64,000 nt of DNA, from assembly GCA_018268055.1 (NCBI GenBank), contig JAFDXF010000006.1, positions 87,222-151,221 of the forward strand, read 5' to 3'. Below are positions 35,357 through 44,542 of this stretch, one piece after another. Every line of letters starts with the position of its first letter. The first letter of the stretch is position 1. The position numbers and the translations under genes are program-made. This DNA comes from Bacteroidota bacterium. GTDB lineage: Bacteria > Bacteroidota > Bacteroidia > Chitinophagales > Chitinophagaceae. The notes under the pieces were generated by a model. The model made no database searches. It saw nothing but the letters and a program-made list of their open reading frames with translations, and was not told where the DNA came from.

Positions 35357-36373
35357 TTACTTAGGCTTATATTTTGCCTGTTCAATAATTTCTCTTGCAG
35401 GCGTTTGCATTACTTTATCAACACTGAGATCGGAATTTTTTCCAACAAATTTTTTTACAATTTGCCAACCTATCCACTGACCAATATTGCCCGGAGAATA
35501 TTCGGGAGATAAGCCTTGTGTATAAGGTGACTCACCAATGTAAATTTGTAATACGGAAGGATTAACAGAATTCAAATCCTCGTTTTTTGCCAAATAACTC
35601 CAGAGTAGTCCTTCACTGTCTTTGCACCATTTGAGCTGCTGTTGTGTGTATCCGGTTTTTAATGAATCGGGCGTGTTGGGTAAAAGTTTATCTAACAAAT
35701 ACCAACGTTTCCCTTTCTCTACCATTTGCTCAATAAGCGGCAGCGAATTACTCTTATCGGGAAAAATATCGTCCGATATAGCTTTCATACAATTGGGTAC
35801 GATGTACTCTTTCGAAAACCGGCGAGAGATATATGATGGAAAAATTTCTTGAAAAGTCGGTGTTTGATAAACGTCAAAATTTGCTCCGGCAAATTGTTGC
35901 AGCCCGACAGCTAAACCGAAATTCGTAGTGGCTACACCGGGTGCATCAAATGGCCCGGTAAAGAGTACAACTTTACCGGCTTTATAATTGGGAAAATAAT
36001 ATTTTACATAGCGAAATGCATTATCCAATTCCTTTTTTAGCCAATCGGTATTCTTGTACGTTTGTTGTAATGAATTTTCAATTTGGCGGTAGCCACTTAA
36101 AAACATTTTTACTGCAGTAAGTGTTTGTGTACTGCTATCCGAGTCGGGCACACCCAGAATCTGCTGCATAAAATCTTTATGAAAATCAGGATGAGCCTGA
36201 CGGACTTTGCTTAGCCCCGCTGCAATATTGTTCGTATCAATATTAAAAAAATCAACATCATATCTTTCTAAAGGAATGTCTATTTTGATACTTGAAACAT
36301 TTGGGCCACTGCTATTATGGTTACAGGAAATAATGAATATTGTAAAAAATAGGAACGCAAAATATTTTCGCAT
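35357..36373 (-). CDS. gldB: Gliding motility lipoprotein GldB
   Basis: A 338-residue lipoprotein with signal peptide and lipobox IISC (Cys17). The sequence IPLERYDVDFFNIDT near the N-terminus, the middle GPFDAPGVATTNFGLAVGLQ, and the C-terminal YSPGNIGQWIGWQIVKKF match GldB. GldB is required for gliding motility in Flavobacterium; many non-gliding Bacteroidota keep it, so motility of this organism is not proved. It diverges from nadE, an association seen in the phylum. Confidence 0.88.
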   Translation of the reverse strand: MRKYFAFLFFTIFIISCNHNSSGPNVSSIKIDIPLERYDVDFFNIDTNNIAAGLSKVRQAHPDFHKDFMQQILGVPDSDSSTQTLTAVKMFLSGYRQIENSLQQTYKNTDWLKKELDNAFRYVKYYFPNYKAGKVVLFTGPFDAPGVATTNFGLAVGLQQFAGANFDVYQTPTFQEIFPSYISRRFSKEYIVPNCMKAISDDIFPDKSNSLPLIEQMVEKGKRWYLLDKLLPNTPDSLKTGYTQQQLKWCKDSEGLLWSYLAKNEDLNSVNPSVLQIYIGESPYTQGLSPEYSPGNIGQWIGWQIVKKFVGKNSDLSVDKVMQTPAREIIEQAKYKPK

Positions 36374-36519
36374 AGCTGTAAAACGATTTAGAAATAATTT
36401 TGTTGCCTGCGAAGTTAGTATTATTGATTGCGGTAATTGGTCGTATCATTTAAATTTTAACGTGTTTTTTCCGGGGAAATATTTTTATAAGGTGGGATGC
36501 AGTCCTATAACTTTGTATT

Positions 36520-38202
36520 ATGAGAATTGCAATAGCACAGCAGAATTATCATATCGGAAATTTTGAAGCAAACACTGCAAAAATTATTGACGGCATCCGG
36601 CAAGCAAAAGAACAAGGAGCTGAATTAGTTTTATTTTCTGAATTATCTGTTTGTGGTTATCCACCCAGAGATTTTTTAGAATTTGATGACTTTATAAAAA
36701 AATGTACCGCTGCAGTAAATAAAATAAAAGAATATACTGAGGATATTGCTGTTGTGATTGGCGCCCCTGAAAGAAATCCGAATCAAAAAGGAAAAGATTT
36801 ATTTAATGCCGCTTATTTTTTACACCAAAAACAAATTATGGCAACAGTGCATAAAACATGTTTGCCTACTTATGATGTTTTTGACGAGTATAGATATTTT
36901 GAACCGGCATATAATTGGAATATCATTGAGTTTAAAGGGAAAAAATTAGCGTTGACCATCTGTGAAGATATTTGGAACTTGGGTGATAATCCGCTCTATA
37001 GAATTTGCCCAATGGATGAGTTGATGAAGCAAAACCCGGATATCATGCTGAATATTTCAGCTTCGCCTTTTGATTACACACATGTAGAAGACAGGAAAGC
37101 AATTACAAAACTAAATGTAGCAAAGTATAAACTACCAATGCTTTATTGTAATGGCGTAGGCAGTCAAACAGAAATCGTATTTGATGGTGGCTCTTTGGTT
37201 TTGGATAAAGAGGCGAACTTAATTGCACAACTGCCTTTATTTGAAGAAGCTATTCAGTCTTTTGATTGGAATGAAGATGGAACTTTTCAGCAGCCAATAA
37301 AAATAGCAGCAAAGCATTTGCCCAATGAAGAATTGAATCCTATTGAATTTGATTGCAATTTGTGCATTGCAACAGTCTATGAAGCTATCGTGATGGGTAT
37401 TCGTGATTATTTTTCAAAAATGGGTTTTCAAAAGGCAATTTTAGGAAGCAGTGGCGGAATAGATAGTGCTGTGGCTTTGGCTTTAGCTTGTGAAGCTTTA
37501 GGAAGCGCAAACGTTCTTGCTGTGTTGATGCCGTCTCAGTTTTCTACTACACATTCGGTGAGCGATGCAGAAGTGCTGAGCAAGAATTTAGGAAATCCAT
37601 ATAATATTTTACCCATTAGAAATATTTATGAAAGTTTTCTTACTGAATTAAAACCATTGTTTAAAGATTTACCTTTTAGCCTTGCAGAAGAAAATATTCA
37701 GGCACGCACAAGAGGAAATTTACTAATGGCTATTGCCAATAAGTTTGGATATATATTGTTAAACACCTCCAATAAGAGTGAACTTGCTACCGGTTATGGA
37801 ACTTTATACGGCGATATGGCCGGCGGTATTTCTGTTTTGGGCGATTGTTATAAAACCCAAGTATATGCTTTGGCAAAATATATCAATAGAAATAATGAAA
37901 TTATTCCGGAGCATATAATCACGAAGCCGCCTTCGGCAGAATTGAGGCCGGAGCAAAAAGATTCAGATTCATTGCCGGATTATGATGTGTTGGATAAATT
38001 ATTATATCAATACATTGAAAGAAGACAAGGCCCGGATGAAATTATAGTACAAGGATTTGATGCAGCATTGGTTGACAGAGTTTTGAAAATGGTCAATAAA
38101 AATGAATACAAGAGAAATCAGTTTTGTCCCATCATTCGCATTTCCCCCAAAGCATTTGGTGTAGGAAGAAGAATACCGATTGTTGGTAAATACCTTAGTT
38201 GA
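36520..38202 (+). CDS. nadE: Glutamine-dependent NAD+ synthetase
   Basis: A 560-residue two-domain enzyme. The N-terminal nitrilase-type glutaminase domain shows the Glu/Lys/Cys set in LFSELSVCGYPPRDF, HKTCLPTYDVFDEYRYF and LTICEDIW. The C-terminal ATP pyrophosphatase domain begins GSSGGIDSAVALALACEALG, with NTSNKSELATGYGTLYGDMAGG downstream. It converts deamido-NAD+ to NAD+ using glutamine. ATG start at 36520. A TAACTTTG box 5-12 nt upstream is probably too close to be its -7 element unless the message is leaderless. Confidence 0.96.
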   Translation: MRIAIAQQNYHIGNFEANTAKIIDGIRQAKEQGAELVLFSELSVCGYPPRDFLEFDDFIKKCTAAVNKIKEYTEDIAVVIGAPERNPNQKGKDLFNAAYFLHQKQIMATVHKTCLPTYDVFDEYRYFEPAYNWNIIEFKGKKLALTICEDIWNLGDNPLYRICPMDELMKQNPDIMLNISASPFDYTHVEDRKAITKLNVAKYKLPMLYCNGVGSQTEIVFDGGSLVLDKEANLIAQLPLFEEAIQSFDWNEDGTFQQPIKIAAKHLPNEELNPIEFDCNLCIATVYEAIVMGIRDYFSKMGFQKAILGSSGGIDSAVALALACEALGSANVLAVLMPSQFSTTHSVSDAEVLSKNLGNPYNILPIRNIYESFLTELKPLFKDLPFSLAEENIQARTRGNLLMAIANKFGYILLNTSNKSELATGYGTLYGDMAGGISVLGDCYKTQVYALAKYINRNNEIIPEHIITKPPSAELRPEQKDSDSLPDYDVLDKLLYQYIERRQGPDEIIVQGFDAALVDRVLKMVNKNEYKRNQFCPIIRISPKAFGVGRRIPIVGKYLS

Positions 38203-38238
38203 ATTACAAAATGAATTTGAATAATTAAAATAATAACG

Positions 38239-39237
38239 ATGTTAAAAACCGCCGAAGATATTCGCTTACTGAATGAACGCATTGCACAATCAGCACAGTT
38301 TACCGATAAACTGAGAGCAGAAATCGGTCAGGTAATAGTTGGTCAGAGTCAAATGCTCGATCGGTTATTGATTGGATTGTTGAGCAATGGTCACGTTTTA
38401 TTGGAAGGTGTTCCGGGCCTTGCAAAAACATTAACCATAAAATCTCTTTCGCAGGCAATAGATGCAAAATTCAGTCGCATACAATTCACACCGGATTTAC
38501 TACCGGCAGATGTAATTGGAACACTGATTTATAATCAACAACAAAATGAATTTGTAGTACGCAAAGGGCCCATCTTTGCCAATTTTATTTTGGCTGATGA
38601 AATAAACAGAGCACCTGCCAAAGTACAAAGCGCTTTATTAGAAGCAATGCAAGAAAGGCAGGTTACAATTGGTGATACTACATATAAGTTAGAAGAACCA
38701 TTTTTGGTATTGGCCACGCAAAATCCATTGGAACAAGAAGGAACGTATCCATTGCCTGAAGCACAGGTGGACCGTTTTATTATGAAAGTAAAAGTAGATT
38801 ATCCTACGAAAGCTGAAGAACAACATATACTGCGACAAAACATACAAGGAAATTTTGCAGCAGTAAAGAAAGTAGTTACCATAAGTGATGTAGTGAATGC
38901 AAAAAACCTGGTACGTGAGATTTATATGGATGAAAAAATAGAAAACTATATTTTGGACATTGTATTTGCTACACGAAGACCTGACGAATATAAATTAGAT
39001 AAACTTGCGCCATTGATTTCCTATGGTGCATCGCCGCGAGGAAGCATTAACTTGGGTGTAGCTGCAAAAGCGCAAGCGTTTCTAAGTAAAAGAGGTTTTG
39101 TAATTCCGGAAGATGTAAGAAGTATTTGCAAAGATGTATTGCGTCATCGCATTGGCCTTACTTATGAGGCAGAAGCAGAGAATGTGAGTGTGGAGAATAT
39201 CATTGATAGTATTGTAGAAAAAATAAATGTGCCATAA
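38239..39237 (+). CDS. MoxR family AAA+ ATPase
   Basis: A 332-residue AAA+ ATPase with Walker A LEGVPGLAKTLT, Walker B FILADEINRAPAKVQ, sensor region LVLATQNPLEQEGTYPLPEAQ and SPRGSINLGVAAKA in the lid. MoxR proteins act as chaperones with VWA/DUF58 partners, and the next genes encode such partners. It is 36 bp after nadE. Confidence 0.92.
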   Translation: MLKTAEDIRLLNERIAQSAQFTDKLRAEIGQVIVGQSQMLDRLLIGLLSNGHVLLEGVPGLAKTLTIKSLSQAIDAKFSRIQFTPDLLPADVIGTLIYNQQQNEFVVRKGPIFANFILADEINRAPAKVQSALLEAMQERQVTIGDTTYKLEEPFLVLATQNPLEQEGTYPLPEAQVDRFIMKVKVDYPTKAEEQHILRQNIQGNFAAVKKVVTISDVVNAKNLVREIYMDEKIENYILDIVFATRRPDEYKLDKLAPLISYGASPRGSINLGVAAKAQAFLSKRGFVIPEDVRSICKDVLRHRIGLTYEAEAENVSVENIIDSIVEKINVP

Positions 39238-39246
39238 TATTCATCA

Positions 39247-40119
39247 ATGCTGACTACACAGGAAATAATCAAGAAAGTGAAACTGCTGGAAATTAAAAGC
39301 AGAAAACTGACAAGTGATTTATTCACCGGTGAGTACCATAGTGCATTTAAGGGAAAAGGAATGTCGTTCAAAGAAGTAAAAGAGTACAGTGCGGGAGATG
39401 ATATAAGATTTATAGACTGGAATGTATCTGCACGATTTGGTCACCCATTCAGCAAGGTTTTTGAAGAAGAAAGAGAACTGACGGTAATGCTGCTTGTGGA
39501 CATCAGCAAGAGTTCTTTTTTTGGTACAGGAAAATCAACTAAAAGAGATGTTGCAATAGAAATGGCGGCTGTATTAAGTTTTTCAGCAATCAATAATGCA
39601 GATAAAATTGGTGTGATTTTTTTCAGCGATAAAATAGAAGGATACATTCCTCCAAAGAAAGGAAAGCAACACGCTTTATATATTGTTCGGAAAATGCTGA
39701 CTTTAGAACCGAATGGTAATAGCACTTCATTGAGCAATGCACTTCGCTTGTTTAATAATGTAACTCGGCAAAAAAGTATTGCCTTCGTCATTAGCGATCT
39801 TTTAGATACGGGCTATCAAGATATGTTGCGTATATCGGGAAAGAAGCACGATGTCATTGGCATTAAGCTGTATGATAAAATGGATAAGGAATTGCCCAAA
39901 GCCGGGTTGATGCTTGTTGCGGATGCAGAAATCGGTGAACGTAAGTGGATTGATTCTGAAAACAACTATGTGCGCTATAATTACGAGCAAGAATTTTTCA
40001 GAAAGACAGAATATGCTGTGCAGGCATTTAAAAAGGCAGGATGCGATTTGTTGCACGTGCAAACGGACGATGATTATGTACGAGTATTACAAAGATTTTT
40101 TCTCAGTAGAAATAAATAA
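39247..40119 (+). CDS. DUF58 domain-containing protein
   Basis: A 290-residue protein of the DUF58 family, with FTGEYHSAFKGKGMSF, VKEYSAGDDIRFIDWNVSAR (the family signature), and a VWA-like core with LLVDISKSSFFG. It is the usual partner of MoxR ATPases. Its stop overlaps the ATG of the next gene by one base, consistent with translational coupling. Function unknown beyond complex formation; a stress or aerotolerance role is inferred from Bat homologues. Confidence 0.9.
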   Translation: MLTTQEIIKKVKLLEIKSRKLTSDLFTGEYHSAFKGKGMSFKEVKEYSAGDDIRFIDWNVSARFGHPFSKVFEEERELTVMLLVDISKSSFFGTGKSTKRDVAIEMAAVLSFSAINNADKIGVIFFSDKIEGYIPPKKGKQHALYIVRKMLTLEPNGNSTSLSNALRLFNNVTRQKSIAFVISDLLDTGYQDMLRISGKKHDVIGIKLYDKMDKELPKAGLMLVADAEIGERKWIDSENNYVRYNYEQEFFRKTEYAVQAFKKAGCDLLHVQTDDDYVRVLQRFFLSRNK

Positions 40120-40991
40120 TGAATTTTCAAAGATTTATATCAATATTTTTTTTATTTCAAGTGGTGGCAGTAAGTGCTATTGCACAAACTGCTTCTATAC
40201 GTGCCACGACTGATAAAAATCAAATTTTAATTGGTGAGCCATTTCAATTAACCATTCAGGTTTCCATTCCACAAAAACAGAATTTTCATTTTTCATTTCC
40301 CGATTCTATCACACATTTTGAAATATTGGGAAAACCTGTTTTGGATTCCGTTGCAGGTAATAATTCAATCGGAATTTCTGCCGTTTATAAACTGACAAGT
40401 TTTGATTCGGGCCGTTGGGTCATTCCTCCTATTGTATTAACAAGAAATATACAATCGGACAGTGTTATCATGGATGTAGTGTTTTCGGATTTTAACGCCG
40501 CAGCCGATTATCATGATATAAAAGACATCATTGAAGTAAAGCCCAAAACAGAAATTCGGTGGTGGCGAATTATAACAGGCGCTATTTTATTATTGCTCTT
40601 AATCGTTTATTATTTTATTAGAAAAAAGATTAAGAATCCAATCCTTAAAATAGAAACGCCGGTTAATCCATATCAGCTCGCGATGAAGCAGATGAATGAA
40701 TTGCGGCAAACAAAAACAGACAGCAAATCCTTTCATACAAAACTCATTGATATATTTCGGCAATATCTATTTTATAAAAATGGAATTCTTTCTTCTCAAA
40801 AAACAACTGAAGATTTAGTGCCGCAATTGAAATCATTGAATTTTGAAAATGAACAATTGGCACTGTTGGTCAATTCTTTGCGACTAAGTGATATGGTGAA
40901 GTTTGCAAAGTATCAAACAACAAATGAAGAAAACGAATTGTGTTTTAGCCGGATTTTAGATGCGATAAAAAAAATGGAAAAAGGTAGTTAG
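40119..40991 (+). CDS. BatD-like membrane protein (short)
   Basis: A 290-residue protein with signal peptide (1-23), an extracytoplasmic beta-rich region (about 25-150), a single membrane segment (about 152-168) and a cytoplasmic helical tail. The N-terminal TTDKNQILIGEPFQLTIQVS resembles the repeats of BatD/oxygen-tolerance proteins, but the protein is much shorter than full BatD (usually over 500). Position between DUF58 and BatA supports the assignment. Low-to-moderate certainty. Confidence 0.6.
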   Translation: MNFQRFISIFFLFQVVAVSAIAQTASIRATTDKNQILIGEPFQLTIQVSIPQKQNFHFSFPDSITHFEILGKPVLDSVAGNNSIGISAVYKLTSFDSGRWVIPPIVLTRNIQSDSVIMDVVFSDFNAAADYHDIKDIIEVKPKTEIRWWRIITGAILLLLLIVYYFIRKKIKNPILKIETPVNPYQLAMKQMNELRQTKTDSKSFHTKLIDIFRQYLFYKNGILSSQKTTEDLVPQLKSLNFENEQLALLVNSLRLSDMVKFAKYQTTNEENELCFSRILDAIKKMEKGS

Positions 40992-41008
40992 CAATTAATA
41001 GATAAAAG

Positions 41009-42016
41009 ATGCTTTACGATTATATCAAACAAATTCATTTTGCATTTCCTATTGCTTTTGGGCTGCTTGCTCTTTTGCCTTTTGCAGTTTGGTATTATCT
41101 GAAAAAGAGTGAGGGGCGGCAAGGCGCATTTACGATTTCTACTACTCAAAACATTAAAACGATAAGTTGGAAAAACAGGTTCAGACATTTGCCTGCTATT
41201 ATCCGATTATTGACTTTGATTAGTTTGATTTTTGTATTGGCAAGACCACAAAAAAGAAATACAGAACAAAAAACTGAAGGTGATGGAATCGACATAATGC
41301 TCTGTATGGATGTGAGCGGCAGCATGAGTTCACAAGATATTTTACCATCCAGAATGGAAGCTGCAAAAGATGTGGCATCCGATTTTGTAAGAAATAGGCC
41401 GGTAGATAGAATAGGTTTGGTAATATTTTCGGGAGAAGCATTTACACAAAGCCCGCTGACGAGTGACAGAAATACTTTATTGCAACAAATTCAAAATTTG
41501 GAAGCCCGAGCCATGTTGCAAGATGGAACAGTAATAGGCGAAGGGTTGGCCACGGCCGTTGAACGGCTGAGTAAGAGCACTACAAAATCTAAAGTCATCA
41601 TTTTAATTACCGATGGAAAAGAAGATGCGCCCGAAACAAGGATAATTGATCCTTTGACGGCTTTAAATATTGCAAAAGCAAAAGGTATAAAAGTTTATAC
41701 GATCGGCATGGGCGCCATTACTGCTTCAGACACATTGAATAATAAAAATGCAAAACCCAATGCACAGTTTAATTATTTAGATGAAACACTGTTACAAAGA
41801 ATAGCAAAAGAAACCGGCGGCCAATATTTTCGTGCAAAGGATAGGCAAGGGTTAGAAAGTATTTACAACCAAATAGACCAATTGGAAAAATCAAAAATGG
41901 AGGTTGTAACCTTGCAGCGCTCAGAAGAAAGATATTTTCCTTTTATGCTTGCAGCATTGTTTTTTCTTTTTTTCGAATTAATTCTGCGCTTTACTTTGTT
42001 CCGAAAATTTCCATGA
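41009..42016 (+). CDS. BatA-type VWA domain membrane protein
   Basis: A 335-residue protein with two N-terminal membrane helices, a von Willebrand factor A domain (about 90-285) and a C-terminal helix. The metal-ion-dependent adhesion site is intact: CMDVSGSMSSQD (DxSxS), then SPLTSDRNTL and ILITDGKEDAPETR. It is the BatA/BatB type found with MoxR and DUF58. No second VWA gene follows; rsgA begins 28 bp later, so the operon appears short. Confidence 0.88.
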   Translation: MLYDYIKQIHFAFPIAFGLLALLPFAVWYYLKKSEGRQGAFTISTTQNIKTISWKNRFRHLPAIIRLLTLISLIFVLARPQKRNTEQKTEGDGIDIMLCMDVSGSMSSQDILPSRMEAAKDVASDFVRNRPVDRIGLVIFSGEAFTQSPLTSDRNTLLQQIQNLEARAMLQDGTVIGEGLATAVERLSKSTTKSKVIILITDGKEDAPETRIIDPLTALNIAKAKGIKVYTIGMGAITASDTLNNKNAKPNAQFNYLDETLLQRIAKETGGQYFRAKDRQGLESIYNQIDQLEKSKMEVVTLQRSEERYFPFMLAALFFLFFELILRFTLFRKFP

Positions 42017-42043
42017 TGGCATAAATAGTATCTTGCATCAATA

Positions 42044-42970
42044 ATGAAAGCAACAGTATATAAATCTACCGGAAGTTGGTACACCATCAAAACTGAAGAA
42101 GGAAAATTCTTGAATGCACGAATGAAAGGCGTATTGAAGATTGATGACATAACCAGCACCAATCCTGTTGCCGTTGGCGACCATGTAATAGCTGAAGTAG
42201 AAAATGAACTTGAAGGCACCGCTATCATTAGCGAAATCGCTGCAAGAAATAATTATATCAACCGGCAAAGCCCGCGTATCAAACATCAGCATCATATTGT
42301 AGCTGCTAATCTGGATCAAAGTGTATTAGTGGCTACACTGAAAGAGCCTAAAACTTCGCAAGGATTTATCGATCGCTTTTTAGTGGCGAGTGAAATGTAT
42401 CATGTTGTGCCGATAATAGTTTTTAATAAAGCAGATTTATACAAAACAAAAGAGTTGGAAAAGTTTGCTCAATGGAAAGAAATGTATGAAGCGGTGGGCT
42501 ATAAAGTTTTGTTGTTGAGTGCGGAAAAAAAATCAGGTGTTGATGAATTACTTTCTTTATTAAATAATAAGATCACACTCTTTAGCGGGCATAGTGGTGT
42601 GGGTAAAACATCATTGCTGAATGTGCTATTGCCGGGAATGAATCGTAAAGTGCAAGATGTAAGTGGATGGAGCGGGAAAGGACAACACACTACCACATTT
42701 GCAGAAATGTTTGACTTACCCGAAGGCGGCAGCATTATAGATACACCCGGAATGCGAGAATTTGGTTTGGTAGATATTGAAAAGCAGGAAGTATCACATT
42801 ATTTTCCTGAAATGCGTGAACGATTGAATGATTGCCAATTTAATAATTGCCTACATATCAATGAGCCGGACTGTGCTATAAAAGAAGCGGTAATCAATGG
42901 AGCAATACACGAAGACCGATATGTGAGCTATGTAAATATTTTGGAGAGTATTGAACCTGCGAAATATTAA
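42044..42970 (+). CDS. rsgA: Ribosome small subunit-dependent GTPase A
   Basis: A 308-residue circularly permuted GTPase. The OB-fold lies at 1-70, followed by the permuted G domain: VFNKADLYK (G4), LFSGHSGVGKTSLLNVL (G1), IIDTPGMREFGL (G3), and the zinc-binding tail CQFNNCLHINEPDC. It checks the late maturation of the 30S subunit. Length and motif order are normal. Confidence 0.96.
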   Translation: MKATVYKSTGSWYTIKTEEGKFLNARMKGVLKIDDITSTNPVAVGDHVIAEVENELEGTAIISEIAARNNYINRQSPRIKHQHHIVAANLDQSVLVATLKEPKTSQGFIDRFLVASEMYHVVPIIVFNKADLYKTKELEKFAQWKEMYEAVGYKVLLLSAEKKSGVDELLSLLNNKITLFSGHSGVGKTSLLNVLLPGMNRKVQDVSGWSGKGQHTTTFAEMFDLPEGGSIIDTPGMREFGLVDIEKQEVSHYFPEMRERLNDCQFNNCLHINEPDCAIKEAVINGAIHEDRYVSYVNILESIEPAKY

Positions 42971-43078
42971 AAAATAATTTCCCATCTATTGACAATCGAG
43001 ATGATGGCCAAAATTTACTTGGTTATACCGCTTTCTTATTAGAGGGACTTAATTAAAAAAAAGGCAATTCTCTCCCTA

Positions 43079-43408
43079 CTACGCAATACTCCTATTACTC
43101 TCATTAAACATTTTTGTTTCCAATACATTGGCTAATTCTACAACGATTTTGTTGTCTTTGCTACCCGCATCTTTTGTTTTGGTAGGGAAAAGAGATACGC
43201 CATTATAGATACTGTAATGCAAGGTGAGTAGATGATTTTTGTATTTGAACTCCCAATCAATCGTGTCGAAGTCATCTTCTTTGTGTGAGAAGTTCACATC
43301 ATAATCCAGGCTTAGGATATTTGCTAAGCGATAAAACTCTTTTAATCCTCCGTCATCGGCAATGACTGCTTCGGTGCAGCCAAGGGTGGTTCGTATTGAT
43401 AAACTCAT
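43079..43408 (-). CDS. Small conserved-looking hypothetical protein
   Basis: A 109-residue cytosolic protein that I do not recognise. It lacks a signal peptide or membrane segment. It contains an acidic N-terminal half and a beta-rich centre (IDWEFKYKNHLLTLHYSIYNGVSLFP). Codon use appears ordinary. It sits 62 bp downstream of a small lipoprotein gene on the same strand. Confidence 0.6.
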   Translation of the reverse strand: MSLSIRTTLGCTEAVIADDGGLKEFYRLANILSLDYDVNFSHKEDDFDTIDWEFKYKNHLLTLHYSIYNGVSLFPTKTKDAGSKDNKIVVELANVLETKMFNESNRSIA

Positions 43409-43470
43409 AGCTAAGGTGTTTAATATATTTCATAAGACTGAATAAGGCAGTGATTAGCTGCATTGGGAAA

Positions 43471-43671
43471 TTAACTTTTAAATTTTTTAGCTTTTTTAAC
43501 GGCTTTCATTGCATCGGGATCACCGCTTAGAATTTTTTCTGCACCTACATTTTTTCCATTACTCGGACAGCCATATTTAGATTTAGACTTGAACAAGTTG
43601 CCAAAAATCTTACAAGAAGAAAAAATAATCATAACACTAATGGCTATCGCAAAAAATCTGAGGTTTTTCAT
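43471..43671 (-). CDS. Small lipoprotein
   Basis: A 66-residue protein starting at the second ATG (MKNLRFFAIAISVMIIF), with lipobox IFSSC (Cys20 from this start). The rest is a short Lys/Gly-rich tail. I do not know a function. The alternative start adds three residues. It is the kind of short lipoprotein common in Bacteroidota. Confidence 0.65.
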   Translation of the reverse strand: MKNLRFFAIAISVMIIFSSCKIFGNLFKSKSKYGCPSNGKNVGAEKILSGDPDAMKAVKKAKKFKS

Positions 43672-43919
43672 ACGTTGCAATGATGAACTACGAAGTTAAA
43701 AATTAAAAATCGCTATGAGAATAGTAAAGATACGATGAAAAGATGGGTGGTTTTCGCAAATTTCATATAAAGTAGTTAGCTTATTAAATATGAATTGTCA
43801 TTATGGAAGTGAATACCTCGCTGAATATTTTTATGTATGTACGAGATAGTAGTGGGGAATAATCAGGAACTAAACAGGTATCGTGATTTGATAGTATAAC
43901 GCCCCAAAGCAACAACCTT

Positions 43920-44441
43920 TTATTTCGGCTCTCTGAACCAATCGGCATACCGCACATAGTTGTTGGCAATGCGATGTATTTCTCCGCCAATCATTTCTTC
44001 TGAAATGTCTTTTACTTTTTTTGCAGGCACACCTGCATAGATACTTCCGGGTTCACAAATTGTATTTTCTAATACTACTGTACCTGCAGCAATGATCGTA
44101 TTGCTGTGCACTACTGCATTATCCATTACGATAGCACCCATGCCAATCAATACATTATCGTGTAGCGTGCAGCCATGCACTATTGCATGGTGTCCGATAG
44201 ATACATTATTGCCAATGGTAGTGCCGCATTTGAGATAAGTGCAATGAATGCATGCCCCGTCTTGCACATTTACCTTGTTACCCATTTTAATAAAATTGAC
44301 ATCGCCACGCACAACAGTATTGAACCAGAAACTGCAATCATCACCTGCTTCCACATTGCCTACAATAGTAGCATTAGGTGCAATGAAACAGTTGTTACCA
44401 AATTGAGGTAGTTTGTTTTCAACAGGAAGTATTATGGGCAT
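43920..44441 (-). CDS. Gamma-carbonic-anhydrase-like hexapeptide-repeat protein
   Basis: A 173-residue left-handed beta-helix protein. Starting at 44441 (MPIILPVENKLPQ) gives the family's standard N-terminus, and upstream in-frame residues do not resemble it. Repeats such as NCFIAPNATIVGNVEAGDDC, WFNTVVRGDVNFIKMGNKV and SIGHHAIVHGC include the His residues that bind metal in Cam-type carbonic anhydrases (HH in SIGHHA, H near CIHCTYL). Carbonic anhydrase or a cofactor role is not proved. Confidence 0.85.
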   Translation of the reverse strand: MPIILPVENKLPQFGNNCFIAPNATIVGNVEAGDDCSFWFNTVVRGDVNFIKMGNKVNVQDGACIHCTYLKCGTTIGNNVSIGHHAIVHGCTLHDNVLIGMGAIVMDNAVVHSNTIIAAGTVVLENTICEPGSIYAGVPAKKVKDISEEMIGGEIHRIANNYVRYADWFREPK

Positions 44442-44542
44442 TGTATCGTTTGAAAGTTTAAAAAAAATATAGAAATTAAATGATATTGCAAATTTGAGGA
44501 ATTCTTTGCCCCTTTGCGCATTCTTTACGTCCTTTGTGTGAA

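Noticed and set aside
36508..36515. TAACTTTG as nadE promoter box
   Set aside because: It lies only 4 nt before the ATG and lacks a -33 TTG, so it would demand a leaderless message. Kept only as a remark.
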